Source of the DNA: Eubacterium sp.
GTDB lineage: Bacteria; Bacillota; Clostridia; Lachnospirales; Lachnospiraceae
Direction: 5' to 3'
DNA: 47,532 bases
Assembly: GCA_017541035.1 (NCBI GenBank)
Contig: JAFXZW010000102.1
Location: 1-47,532 of the forward strand
Part shown: positions 21,294 to 28,762 of the stretch, piece by piece
How the letters are laid out: each line of letters opens with the position of its first letter
Position numbering within the stretch: position 1 is the stretch's first letter
Made by a program: the position numbers and the translations under genes
The notes under the pieces: generated by a model
The model's database searches: none
What the model was told of the DNA's origin: nothing
What the model saw: only the letters and a program-made list of their open reading frames with translations

Positions 21294-21788
21294 TTATGCT
21301 CTCTGCTCTGCAACCTGGTTGAGTACCCGAGCCAGATTTGTGATCGGGGACTGCAGAGAACCAAGCAGGCGGGACAGAAGAACTTCTCTTGACGGGATCG
21401 TTGCGATCACCTGAATGCCGTCCTGATCATAGTAGGTTCCTTCTACAACGCCGGACTTCAGCGCCAGAGCCTTGGTGATCTTTGCGTCCTTGGCGAATTC
21501 GGAAACCACTCTTGCAGCTGCGGTTGCATCATCCTTGGATACAACAACGGCTGTCGGTCCTTCCAGATCCTTTTCAAGCTCACTGAACTCTGTACCATCG
21601 ATCGCAAGCTTGACCATCGTATTCTTGTAAACCTTGTAGATCATGTTCTCCTTGCGGACCTTGCGGCGAAGCTCCGTATCCTGAGCCACGGTAAGTCCGC
21701 GGTAGTCAACCAGAACAACGCTCTTCGCTCCGTCAAGTACTTCCTTGATCTCGGCTACGATCGGCTGCTTCTCTTCAATCTTTGCCAC
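21294..21788 (-). CDS. rplJ: 50S ribosomal protein L10
   Basis: Anchors L7/L12 dimers to the ribosome stalk base and, with them, represses its own operon through the leader RNA. The start is GTG at 21788, ten bases after AAAGGAGG; the protein then reads (M)AKIEEKQPIVAEIKEVLDGA and has 164 residues, as expected. An earlier in-frame ATG would add 12 residues unlike L10. VVLVDYRGLTV is a typical family segment. Upstream lies a recognisable L10 leader; rplK and rplA, often just upstream in Firmicutes, are absent here. Confidence 0.96.
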   Translation of the reverse strand: MAKIEEKQPIVAEIKEVLDGAKSVVLVDYRGLTVAQDTELRRKVRKENMIYKVYKNTMVKLAIDGTEFSELEKDLEGPTAVVVSKDDATAAARVVSEFAKDAKITKALALKSGVVEGTYYDQDGIQVIATIPSREVLLSRLLGSLQSPITNLARVLNQVAEQRA

Positions 21789-21839
21789 TGAAAAAGTACC
21801 TCCTTTATAGACTAATGACTGCACGTTTCTAAAAGAAAA

Positions 21840-21957
21840 CTCCCGTTCATGCGCATACGCAGAACGGGAGATAGTTTCGCTAAAATAACGAACACTTCCT
21901 CGGCAGGTAGGACTCCGTTACGCCTTCCGGCACCTGCTGTCTACGGCAGCTCATCGG
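21840..21957 (-). ncRNA. Ribosomal protein L10 leader with attenuator hairpin
   Basis: The minus-strand RNA has the L10-leader core: AGACAGCAGGTGC near 21937, a connecting arm, and CCTGCCGAGGAAGTG near 21904. It ends in a hairpin CTCCCGTTC/GAACGGGAG (21840-21870) followed by TTTTCTTTT, an intrinsic terminator. This is the known control element where L10(L12)4 binds and causes early termination. Recognition is from consensus memory, not a covariance search. Confidence 0.85.
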
Positions 21958-21964
21958 ATGGTAG

Positions 21965-21992
21965 ATTAACACAGGTGAACGGGGCGTGTCAA
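21965..21992 (-). promoter_or_regulatory. rplJL promoter
   Basis: Perfect TTGACA (21992-21987), a 16-bp spacer and GTTAAT (21970-21965); transcription would start at the L10 leader. Confidence 0.6.
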
Positions 21993-22017
21993 GTAATTTT
22001 TTCACTTCATGATAAAT

Positions 22018-22174
22018 CCGGAACTGTTAGCCGATTTCCCCGGGATCATTTCTGCAGCATGTTGATCCCACCGGGACTGTAAGCCGATTTCCCCGGGATC
22101 ATTTCTGCAGCATGTTGATCCTTCCGGAACTGTTAGCCGATTTCCCCGGGATCATTTCTGCAGCATGTTGATCC
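22018..22174. repeat. Three 53-bp tandem repeats over the 3' end of a membrane protein gene
   Basis: Near-identical units start at 22018, 22071 and 22124. The unit at 22124 contains the last codons and the stop of the upstream gene (minus strand); the other two repeat that coding end and stop as untranslated copies. Each unit holds an inverted repeat GGATCA/TGATCC around the CATGCTGCAG core. Confidence 0.9.
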
Positions 22175-22631
22175 CGCCCAGGCTGAGCAGACCGATGAGT
22201 ACGCCGGCAAAAAGGACGCCTCCCATGACAGCAACGGTACTCTTCTTAAAATCCATATCCAGGAAGGAGGCAGCCAGTGTTCCGGTCCATGCCCCTGTTC
22301 CCGGAAGCGGGATTCCCACGAAGAAAAACAGCGCCCAGTAAAGTCCGCGGCCGGCCTTCTTCTTCAGCTTCTCTCCGCCGGAATGTCCCTTCTTCAGGCA
22401 GAAGGTAAAAAACTTTCCGATCACCTTCTTGTCCTTGCCCCATTCCAACACCTTCCGGGCAAAGAAAAAGATAACCGGCACTGGAAGCATATTTCCGATG
22501 ATGCAGATGATATAGGCCTGCAGCAGGGGAACGGGCGGATCGGCAACCAGCGTTCCGTACGGTATCGCGCCACGAAGCTCGATCAGCGGGACCATGGAAA
22601 TCAGAAATGTTATGAAGTAACTCTTAAACAT
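22152..22631 (-). CDS. Small multidrug export-like membrane protein (COG2426)
   Basis: A 159-residue integral membrane protein. Hydrophobic segments occupy roughly residues 5-25, 38-58, 97-120 and 133-155, with a basic cytoplasmic loop (66-95). PLIELRGAIPYG near the N-terminus and PLPGTGAWTGTLAA later match the family labelled small multidrug export protein; its true function is poorly established. The ATG has AGGAG upstream and a good promoter. The final codons (GINMLQK, stop) lie inside a three-unit tandem repeat that continues downstream. Confidence 0.8.
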   Translation of the reverse strand: MFKSYFITFLISMVPLIELRGAIPYGTLVADPPVPLLQAYIICIIGNMLPVPVIFFFARKVLEWGKDKKVIGKFFTFCLKKGHSGGEKLKKKAGRGLYWALFFFVGIPLPGTGAWTGTLAASFLDMDFKKSTVAVMGGVLFAGVLIGLLSLGGINMLQK

Positions 22632-22678
22632 GGGAATGTGCTCCTAGCAAATAATGGGATTTGATTCAAAACGCCACG

Positions 22679-22707
22679 ATTATAGCAGATTCATTTCCTT
22701 CCCGCAA
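22679..22707 (-). promoter_or_regulatory. Promoter of the COG2426 gene
   Basis: TTGCGG (22707-22702), a 17-bp spacer and perfect TATAAT (22684-22679) with an extended TGC before it. Confidence 0.6.
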
Positions 22708-22718
22708 GAGAAATGCAT

Positions 22719-24029
22719 TTACCGCTCCATGCGCCAGATCTTTGAGCTGTAAGGCGGAAGCTCGGAGCCTCCTCCGAAGTCGTGGAGCGTTCCGGTGATT
22801 AGCTCGTCAGCCTGTCCGCAGCCGGCATCAAAATGCGCTGTGAAGGGTTCACTGTCGGCGTTAATGGCCACCAGAATCCTCTCTCCATCCACCTTTCTCT
22901 CAAAGATGCACTGTTTATTGGTCAGCAGCACGGAACGGAAGGAGCCGTAATTCAGTGCCTTGCTGTTCTTTTTGATCTCCGTCAGCTTCGCGATATGATC
23001 GGTAAGAGCATTCCATTCAGGAGCATCGAAGGAGGGGCGAAGCGCCGGATCTCCGTCCTTCTTATCGGCCCGCGTTCCCCATTCGCTGCCGTAATAAACG
23101 CAAGGGAAGCCCGGCATACCGTAAGCCAGAGTGTAGATCAGCGGCAGATGCTCCGGATTACCAAGGATGCTGGCCACACGGGTAACATCATGATTATCCA
23201 CAAAGGACATCAGATGCATGCCCCGGTACCGGCACCACTGCTCCGGTCCGAACTGCTGTTGCAGGGAATGGATGATCTCGTACATATTCATGGAATTGAA
23301 GCTGCTGTATAGCCCCTTGTAGCAGGCGTAATTCGTGCAGCTGTCCAGCATCTCCGGGTTCACAAAAAGACAGTAATCTCCGAAAAGAAGTTCTCCCAGA
23401 AGAAGGAATTCCGGCTTCAGTTCTGCCGCAAGACCATGAAGCCTTTTAATGAAATCATGATCCAGGCAGTAAGCCACATCCAGCCTGAGTCCGTCAATGT
23501 CAAACTCGGATACCCAGCTGCGGACGGCATCAAAAATATGGCTGATCACTGCTTCATTGCGCAGATTCAGCTTCACCAGATCGAAATTTCCTTCCCACCC
23601 TTCATACCAGAAGCCATCATTGTAATTGGAATTACCGTCAAAGGAAATGTGAAACCAGTCCTTATAAGGTGAATCCCATTTCTTCTCCATCACATCCCGA
23701 AAAGCCCAGAAGCCTCGGCCGACGTGATTAAAAACGCCGTCCAGCACCACCCTGATCCCGGCAGCGTGCAGGGCATCCACAACCTCCCTGAAATCGGCAT
23801 TGGTTCCAAGACGGGTATCGATCTTAAAATAATCTCTTGTATTGTAACCGTGGGTATCCGACTCAAAGACCGGAGAGAAATAAATCGCATTGATCCCCAG
23901 CTTTGTCAGATGCGGGATCCAGTCCAGTACCTTCCGTATCCTTGACTCCTGTACCCCGTCATTTTCATAGGGGGCTCCGCAGAAGCCCAGGGGATAGATC
24001 TGATAAAAAACACTTTCTTCATACCACAT
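22719..24029 (-). CDS. GH13 alpha-amylase family glycosidase
   Basis: Probable cytosolic maltodextrin- or starch-fragment-cleaving enzyme; no signal peptide is seen. The four GH13 regions are present: DGVFNH (97-102), GLRLDVAY (180-187, nucleophile D184), GELLFG with the acid/base E213, and FVDNHD (276-281, transition-state D281). The C-terminal beta domain ends LPPYSSKIWRME. At 436 residues it is compact and resembles intracellular neopullulanase/maltodextrinase-like enzymes without an N-terminal domain. AAGGAGG precedes the ATG. No transporter or regulator for sugars is adjacent, so the exact substrate is open. Confidence 0.9.
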   Translation of the reverse strand: MWYEESVFYQIYPLGFCGAPYENDGVQESRIRKVLDWIPHLTKLGINAIYFSPVFESDTHGYNTRDYFKIDTRLGTNADFREVVDALHAAGIRVVLDGVFNHVGRGFWAFRDVMEKKWDSPYKDWFHISFDGNSNYNDGFWYEGWEGNFDLVKLNLRNEAVISHIFDAVRSWVSEFDIDGLRLDVAYCLDHDFIKRLHGLAAELKPEFLLLGELLFGDYCLFVNPEMLDSCTNYACYKGLYSSFNSMNMYEIIHSLQQQFGPEQWCRYRGMHLMSFVDNHDVTRVASILGNPEHLPLIYTLAYGMPGFPCVYYGSEWGTRADKKDGDPALRPSFDAPEWNALTDHIAKLTEIKKNSKALNYGSFRSVLLTNKQCIFERKVDGERILVAINADSEPFTAHFDAGCGQADELITGTLHDFGGGSELPPYSSKIWRMER

Positions 24030-24194
24030 GGTTGATATCCTCCTTTTTCAGGAATCATCTGTCATGATCGGACAGACTATACGATCCGTCGCACTGTGTG
24101 CATGGGATAACGCTTCACTGCCCGGAGTGCCGCAGGCGCGGCAGCCCCATTTCGTTTCATGCTCAGGATAACAGCATTGAGACCACCTTCTATG

Positions 24195-25289
24195 CTACCG
24201 CAGCCACACGTTCAGGTCCACATTTCCCTCGATCCCGGGGACGCTCCCCTCGCTGCTGTACTGCCAGCCCTCCACATGATAGGGGAACTGGGGTGTGTCG
24301 TAGGCCGCCAGCCACCATTCATATTCTCCCAGTTTGGACAGATCCATAGCCTGGCAGAACCAGGCTGTCGAAGCATAGATCATCGGTGTGTAGCCCGCCT
24401 CTTTTATGGTCTCGCAGAAGCCCCGCAAAGCCTCGGTCCGTTCCTCGTTGCTGATATCATTTGCCCGGACACCCTCTGCATTGATCTTCTCGGTATCCAC
24501 GATAACAGGCTGCGTGATGGTGTAGGGGCGGATCTGTTCCAGCACATATCTTGCTTCCTCTGCGCCTTCCTCATAGGATATGGCTTCCGTGAAGAAATAC
24601 ACTCCGCATTCCAATCCGGCACTAAGCGCACCCTCAATGTGGTTTTTGAACTGCGAGTCCTCAACCAAAGTACCTTCCTCGCCGTAGCCGCGAAAACCGC
24701 TCCGTGCTATCACAACATCCACGCCGGAATCCTTCACCGCCTGCCAGTCCACATCCGTCTGATAGGTGGAGACATCGATCGCCACCCGTCCGCTCTTCAC
24801 CCCGTTGGGATAATAGTTCATATACCTCTCGCCCTCGGGGGTATAGAAATCCTTTTCAAAATCATAATCGTCCCGCGGAACACCGGCAACCACCTTATAA
24901 TAGCTGCAATCCGGATATGTTCCGAAGAGCACATAGGCCTTCTCCAGATACTGCACGTAATTGTTCCGGAAATGTGCCATCAGTTCCTCCGGCACGTCCA
25001 GTTCCATTTCCTGCTCCAGCGCCGTATCCACAGCTGCGGGCTGTCCCAGCGAACGGTCCCGGAAATGTTCCCAGATAAAAAGTCCCGCAAAAAGAGCCGT
25101 CGTAAGGCTCAGCAGCACGATCAGGAGTCTCTGTCTGTTGCGCTGTACCTGAAGACGCCGAACCTCCCGCTGCAGCTTCCTCTGCTCATCCTTTGGCGGC
25201 ACCTGTTCTTCCTCAGCGGATTCCTCTTCCGGTTCTTCCTCTATCAGGTCATCCGCTTCCATAAGTTCATCATCAAACTGACTTTTCAT
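24195..25289 (-). CDS. Membrane-anchored GH25 lysozyme
   Basis: Muramidase that cuts between N-acetylmuramate and N-acetylglucosamine. From the chosen ATG at 25289 the protein has 364 residues: an acidic cytoplasmic start (about 1-30), a basic stretch, one membrane segment (LLIVLLSLTTALFAGLFIW, about 54-72), a linker and the GH25 barrel from about residue 165 to the end (AIDVSTYQ, CGVYFFTEA, PVIVDTEKI, WWLAAYD, EGNVDLNVWL). The catalytic Asp and Glu positions look intact. A GTG 66 nt upstream also opens the frame, but a promoter (25326-25354) covers that stretch, which favours 25289. Topology places the lysozyme domain outside the cell. Confidence 0.88.
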   Translation of the reverse strand: MKSQFDDELMEADDLIEEEPEEESAEEEQVPPKDEQRKLQREVRRLQVQRNRQRLLIVLLSLTTALFAGLFIWEHFRDRSLGQPAAVDTALEQEMELDVPEELMAHFRNNYVQYLEKAYVLFGTYPDCSYYKVVAGVPRDDYDFEKDFYTPEGERYMNYYPNGVKSGRVAIDVSTYQTDVDWQAVKDSGVDVVIARSGFRGYGEEGTLVEDSQFKNHIEGALSAGLECGVYFFTEAISYEEGAEEARYVLEQIRPYTITQPVIVDTEKINAEGVRANDISNEERTEALRGFCETIKEAGYTPMIYASTAWFCQAMDLSKLGEYEWWLAAYDTPQFPYHVEGWQYSSEGSVPGIEGNVDLNVWLR

Positions 25290-25325
25290 ACAATAATACC
25301 CTTCATCAAAAACATCACTCGCAAC

Positions 25326-25354
25326 AGTATACTTCAAAAAAAGACTCCCGTCCA
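25326..25354 (-). promoter_or_regulatory. Promoter of the GH25 gene
   Basis: TGGACG (25354-25349), a 17-bp spacer and TATACT (25331-25326); the leader to the ATG at 25289 is about 30 nt. Confidence 0.5.
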
Positions 25355-25432
25355 CCTTAAAGTGATTCCGGAAGCCTGACCCTCTTTCAGCGTAAACGGA
25401 TATCCGCCCTTCTTTCGGTCATCGTGACTGCG

Positions 25433-25516
25433 AAAAAAAAGACCTATGTGACACCTTCTCCCAGTCACATAGGCCTCTCCCTGTTTACCCCCACAAGCAA
25501 ACCCCAATTACTTGCA
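25433..25516 (-). ncRNA. Candidate small RNA 2 upstream of the GH25 gene
   Basis: A minus-strand extended -10 (TGATATGAT; TATGAT at 25528-25523) would start an RNA near 25516. It carries a first hairpin GTTTGC/GTAAAC (25502-25483), a G-rich linker, then a perfect 10-bp stem CCTATGTGAC/GTCACATAGG (25443-25473) followed by eight U residues. The result is a transcript of about 84 nt with promoter and terminator but no convincing reading frame. It could also be a leader attenuator if longer transcripts enter from upstream. Confidence 0.5.
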
Positions 25517-25551
25517 GAGAAAATCATATCACATTTTGCTAAAACAGGAAA

Positions 25552-25790
25552 CCTTTTTTGTGCATTTCAGACAGATTTCGTGATTTTGACGGAGGAACGA
25601 GGGAAATATACCTCATTTCAGCCAAAAACGGCACAGTTTTGTAACAATTTGCACAAAATTTTAACACATGATAACGATTCCTTTTCCCCGGATGATACCT
25701 GAAGTATGAGTGGATTATTCTGCCCGGTTACCGCGTTGAGTGCCAAAATCTGCATTCCTGCAAGCGTCATACCCCCGGCACCTTTATCGC
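25552..25790 (-). other. Unexplained intergenic segment between the candidate sRNAs
   Basis: No known gene or riboswitch was recognised. On the minus strand a frame from an ATG near 25770 to a stop at 25618 could encode about 50 residues (MTLAGMQILALNAVTGQNN...), with only a weak AAGGTG before it. GGTGCC and GGCACT can pair across the first 40 nt, so a structured RNA is as likely as a peptide. Confidence 0.25.
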
Positions 25791-25794
25791 GCGT

Positions 25795-25884
25795 ATAAAG
25801 AAACCCGACACTGCTGCCGGGTTTCTTTAACAGGAGGGGTTTTATCATAAAGCCTTTCAAGTAAGGCGCTAAGCATTTTTGATG
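25795..25884 (-). ncRNA. Candidate small RNA 1 with anti-Shine-Dalgarno motif
   Basis: An RNA starting near 25883 would contain a 5' hairpin GCCUU/AAGGC (25867-25852), an unpaired stretch with CCCCUCCU (25839-25832) complementary to ribosome-binding sites, and an 11-bp terminator stem AAAGAAACCCG/CGGGTTTCTTT (25797-25828) with a U-rich 3' arm. Its upstream promoter is TATGAT with extended TGA, preceded by three TGTGAC/T half-sites. The terminator may also serve the upstream ligase gene. This layout is typical of base-pairing sRNAs of Firmicutes; expression is not shown. Confidence 0.5.
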
Positions 25885-25889
25885 AACTG

Positions 25890-25923
25890 ATCATATCACA
25901 GCTTCTGTCACAGAACTGTCACA
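25890..25923 (-). promoter_or_regulatory. Promoter with three TGTGAY half-sites
   Basis: The -10 TATGAT (25895-25890) has TGTGAT directly at its upstream edge (25900-25895). TGTGAC follows at 25912-25907 and 25923-25918, giving centre-to-centre steps of 12 and 11 bp. Direct repeats with an 11-bp period are typical of OmpR/PhoB-type regulator sites; the regulator is unknown. Confidence 0.5.
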
Positions 25924-25989
25924 CGCAAAACCAATTTGAATCATTTTCACCATTTCCGCCTCTGGCTTTTGATCAACCGTCCGCCATTT

Positions 25990-27624
25990 CTATGACCTGT
26001 TCTCCCTGTCCACAAGATTAGTGGCGCCGTAACGTTCTCTCAGTACGGGCTTTTCGATCTTGCCGGTAGCGTTGCGCGGAACGTCCGCGAAAATAAGCTT
26101 CCTGGGGCGTTTGTACCGGGGCAGCTCAAGGCAGAAGTTGTTGATCTCATCCTCGGTCGCCTGCTCGCCGGGTTTGAATTCGATAATAGCTGCGGCGATC
26201 TCACCCTGACGTTCATCGGGAAGACCGATCACGGCCACATCCTTGATCTTGTTATTCTTCATCAGGAAGGACTCGATCTGAACAGGATAAATGTTCTCAC
26301 CCCCGCTGATGATGACGTCCTTCTTCCGGTCAACCAGCCAGATGAAGCCTTCTTCGTCCTGACGCGCCATGTCCCCGGTGTAAAGCCAGTCACCCTTCAG
26401 GCACTCTGCCGTTGCCTCGGGATTCTTATAATACTCGATCGTGACGCCGGGTCCCTTGACGATTAGCTCGCCCACCTCGCCCTTCTCAACAGGCGTGCCG
26501 GACTCGTCCACGATCTGTACCTCCCAGCCATATCCCGGAACGCCGATGGCACCCACGTGGTCGATATTCTCAACCCCCAGGTGTACACAGCCGGGTCCGA
26601 TGGATTCGGAGAGACCGTAATTCGTATCATATTCATGCTTCGGGAAGATGGCCTTCCAGCGGGTAATGAGTGAGGCCGGTACGGGCTGCGCTCCGATATG
26701 CATGAGTCTCCACTGGTCCAGTTCATAATCCGAGACGGAAAGCTTTCCGCTCTCCAGCGCCATCAGGATATCCTGCGCCCAGGGCACCAGAAGCCACACG
26801 ATGGTGCAATGCTCCTTGCTGACGGTATCCAGCACATATTCCGGCTTGGTGCCCTTCAGGAGCACTGCCTTTCCGCCGGAGATGAGGCTGCCGAACCAGT
26901 GCATTTTCGCACCTGTATGATAAAGGGGCGGAATGCAGAGGAATACATCATCCTTCTTCTGTCCGTGGTGCTGCTGTTCCACCCGTGCGGAATGCATAAG
27001 CGCTTTATGCTCATGCAGGATAGCCTTGGGGAACCCTGTGGTTCCGGAGGAAAAGTAGATCGCCGCATTGTCGGAATCAATGATCGGAATGTCGGGATTC
27101 ATGCTGCTGCAATTGGCAACCAGCTCGTTATAGTCCTCGGCGAAGGTAGGACATCCGTCACCCACATAGAAAAGGAGCCGGTTTCGGGAGATTCTTTCGG
27201 CAATCTCCTCGATACGTCCTATGAAAGCCGGTCCGAAGACCAGGATATCCACATCCGCCAGATTCACGCAGTATTCAATCTCCTCGGAATCATAACGGAA
27301 ATTCAGCGGTACCGCGATTGCTCCGGTCTTCAGAACCCCGAAATAAATGGGCAGCCACTCCAGGCAGTTCATCAGCAGGATGCCTACCTTATCATTCTTT
27401 TTGATCCCTCTGGAAAGAAGCAGATGGGCAAACCGATTGGCCTTTTCATTAAAGACCGACCAGGTGATCTCTCTGCGGTACGCAGCGTTCGGATTCGGCT
27501 CCGTCAGCTCATATTCACGCCAGGTTACGCGGCGCACCTCCTTAATTTCCGGATTCACCTCTACAAGCGCCACATCATTGGCATAGATCTTCGCATTTTT
27601 TTCAAGTAAATCAGTAATCGGCAT
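25990..27624 (-). CDS. AMP-forming acyl/aryl-acid CoA ligase
   Basis: ATP-dependent adenylation of a carboxylic acid followed by CoA thioester formation. The family motifs are present: SSGTTGFPK (192-200), YGLSE, YTGD, WLVDRKKDVIISGGENIYP and the C-terminal PRNATGKIEK with the adenylation lysine. A short insert near residues 25-52 before the first conserved block is unusual. The substrate is not set by sequence alone; the neighbourhood (IorA, IorB, tautomerase) suggests an arylacetate such as phenylacetate or indoleacetate. The gene has its own promoter, starts with ATG after GGGGG, and ends 160 bp before the candidate sRNA terminator. Confidence 0.88.
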   Translation of the reverse strand: MPITDLLEKNAKIYANDVALVEVNPEIKEVRRVTWREYELTEPNPNAAYRREITWSVFNEKANRFAHLLLSRGIKKNDKVGILLMNCLEWLPIYFGVLKTGAIAVPLNFRYDSEEIEYCVNLADVDILVFGPAFIGRIEEIAERISRNRLLFYVGDGCPTFAEDYNELVANCSSMNPDIPIIDSDNAAIYFSSGTTGFPKAILHEHKALMHSARVEQQHHGQKKDDVFLCIPPLYHTGAKMHWFGSLISGGKAVLLKGTKPEYVLDTVSKEHCTIVWLLVPWAQDILMALESGKLSVSDYELDQWRLMHIGAQPVPASLITRWKAIFPKHEYDTNYGLSESIGPGCVHLGVENIDHVGAIGVPGYGWEVQIVDESGTPVEKGEVGELIVKGPGVTIEYYKNPEATAECLKGDWLYTGDMARQDEEGFIWLVDRKKDVIISGGENIYPVQIESFLMKNNKIKDVAVIGLPDERQGEIAAAIIEFKPGEQATEDEINNFCLELPRYKRPRKLIFADVPRNATGKIEKPVLRERYGATNLVDRENRS

Positions 27625-27681
27625 TTGTAATTCCCCCGTAGAATCAATGGTTTCGTATTTCAGTCAATTTGACACTTCAAC

Positions 27682-27710
27682 ATTTTAGCACGCTATTGCA
27701 ATAAAGTAAA
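27682..27710 (-). promoter_or_regulatory. Promoter of the CoA ligase gene
   Basis: TTTACT (27710-27705), a 17-bp spacer and TAAAAT (27687-27682). Confidence 0.5.
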
Positions 27711-27719
27711 GAGGTCTCC

Positions 27720-27752
27720 GAAGAGCCCCGGATTCATCCGAAGCCGCTCTTC
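27720..27752 (-). other. Hairpin between the tautomerase and ligase genes
   Basis: GAAGAGC/GCTCTTC with an inner TTCGGAT/ATCCGGG stem. No U-run follows, so it is a weak or factor-dependent terminator, or an RNA-stabilising hairpin. Confidence 0.4.
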
Positions 27753-27782
27753 TTATGCCCTTTGCGCCTTCCTTTTCTTACG

Positions 27783-28124
27783 TCAGAAATTACTGCCGTT
27801 CCAGCCCCAGTCCTTTGTGGAACGATATTCCACATAAATGTGATTTCCGGGAATCCCCAGCTCTTCCGCATAGATCTCGCAGATCTTCGCCGTCATCCGG
27901 TCAAAGGCAGCCGAATTGCCGGAGCCGAAAATGTCAACAGAGACAAATGCGCCCTTCTCCAGCTTCTCTCCCGCAAAGTAGAGACAATACTCATCCTCAA
28001 AGCCCACCATAAGATAGCTCTCCGGCTTACCGATGATAGCCGCAGCTTCCCCGAGCTTTGCCTTGATGGAATCCTTTTTCTCGTCACTCATTTTCACAGT
28101 AACTTTTGAATTGATAAAAGGCAT
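27783..28124 (-). CDS. MIF-family tautomerase (phenylpyruvate tautomerase-like)
   Basis: A small protein of the macrophage migration inhibitory factor family, which forms trimers and catalyses keto-enol tautomerisation of arylpyruvates. Starting at the ATG at 28124 (AGGAGGG eight bases upstream) it has 113 residues, the MIF length, and Pro2 becomes the N-terminal catalytic proline after Met removal. GKPESYLMV matches the GKPxxY block with the conserved lysine, and the end WGWNGSNF resembles the MIF C-terminus. The gene lies about 35 nt after iorB in an aryl-pyruvate oxidoreductase operon, so arylpyruvate tautomerisation is a natural suggestion. The activity is inferred. Confidence 0.82.
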   Translation of the reverse strand: MPFINSKVTVKMSDEKKDSIKAKLGEAAAIIGKPESYLMVGFEDEYCLYFAGEKLEKGAFVSVDIFGSGNSAAFDRMTAKICEIYAEELGIPGNHIYVEYRSTKDWGWNGSNF

Positions 28125-28160
28125 TGTAAGCCCTCCTTTCCTGCGCGTTTTCAAGCGCAA

Positions 28161-28742
28161 CTACTCTCCATATCCCTGCCGGAAAGCAGCCAGATTGATA
28201 TCTACGGTCTTCGGCGGTACCTTGGCACGGATCACCGTCTCCCAGTCCTCCTTGCTGTAATTCATATGGCGTGCCGCCATACCCAGGACGATGATGTTGA
28301 AGGTCCGAGTATTCCCCAGCTTCTTTGCCTCCTCCATGGCATCGATGGCAAAGACCTGATACTTTTCGGAAAGCCCCTCGATGATGTTCTCCGGATACTT
28401 TGCCGCCCCCGTCACAACGGTTATGGGATCGATCCGCTGATCATTCACGATAAGGACACCGTCTTTTTTCAGAAAATGTGCATACCGGAGGGCCTCCAGC
28501 CTTTCAAAGGCGATCAGTACATCCGCACAGCCTTCTTCCACAATGGGTTCTGCCACAGCCTCTCCGGGCTCCGTGGCATATCTGACGTAGGTGACGACAG
28601 AGCCGCCGCGCTGTGCCATACCGTGAACCTCGGAAAGCTTTACGTCGTATCCGGCCTGCTCGGCAAGCCCTCCTAAAATCCGGCTGGTGAGCAGGGTTCC
28701 CTGTCCGCCCACGCCGACGATCATAATATTCTTAACTGACAT
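28161..28742 (-). CDS. iorB: Indolepyruvate ferredoxin oxidoreductase, beta subunit
   Basis: Gamma-domain-type subunit of the 2-oxoacid:ferredoxin oxidoreductase that converts arylpyruvates and CoA to arylacetyl-CoA, CO2 and reduced ferredoxin. The N-terminal block IMIVGVGGQGTLLTSRILG and the segment SEVHGMAQRGGSVVTYVRYA are diagnostic; 193 residues is the normal length. AAGGAG precedes the ATG. It is separated from iorA by a 180-bp gap filled with repeats, and is followed by a MIF-type tautomerase gene. Confidence 0.94.
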   Translation of the reverse strand: MSVKNIMIVGVGGQGTLLTSRILGGLAEQAGYDVKLSEVHGMAQRGGSVVTYVRYATEPGEAVAEPIVEEGCADVLIAFERLEALRYAHFLKKDGVLIVNDQRIDPITVVTGAAKYPENIIEGLSEKYQVFAIDAMEEAKKLGNTRTFNIIVLGMAARHMNYSKEDWETVIRAKVPPKTVDINLAAFRQGYGE

Positions 28743-28762
28743 TTTTCTATCTCCTTTTTATC

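Noticed and set aside
22018..22174. CRISPR array
   Set aside because: The units are contiguous 53-bp repeats without unique spacers and overlap a coding end.
25424..25702. 92-residue plus-strand frame in the 25.4-25.7 kb gap
   Set aside because: It starts inside the A-run of a terminator and shows no protein-like pattern.
25681..25830. Known riboswitch in the gene-free region (c-di-GMP, c-di-AMP, cobalamin, lysine)
   Set aside because: None of the conserved core sequences I know could be matched on either strand.
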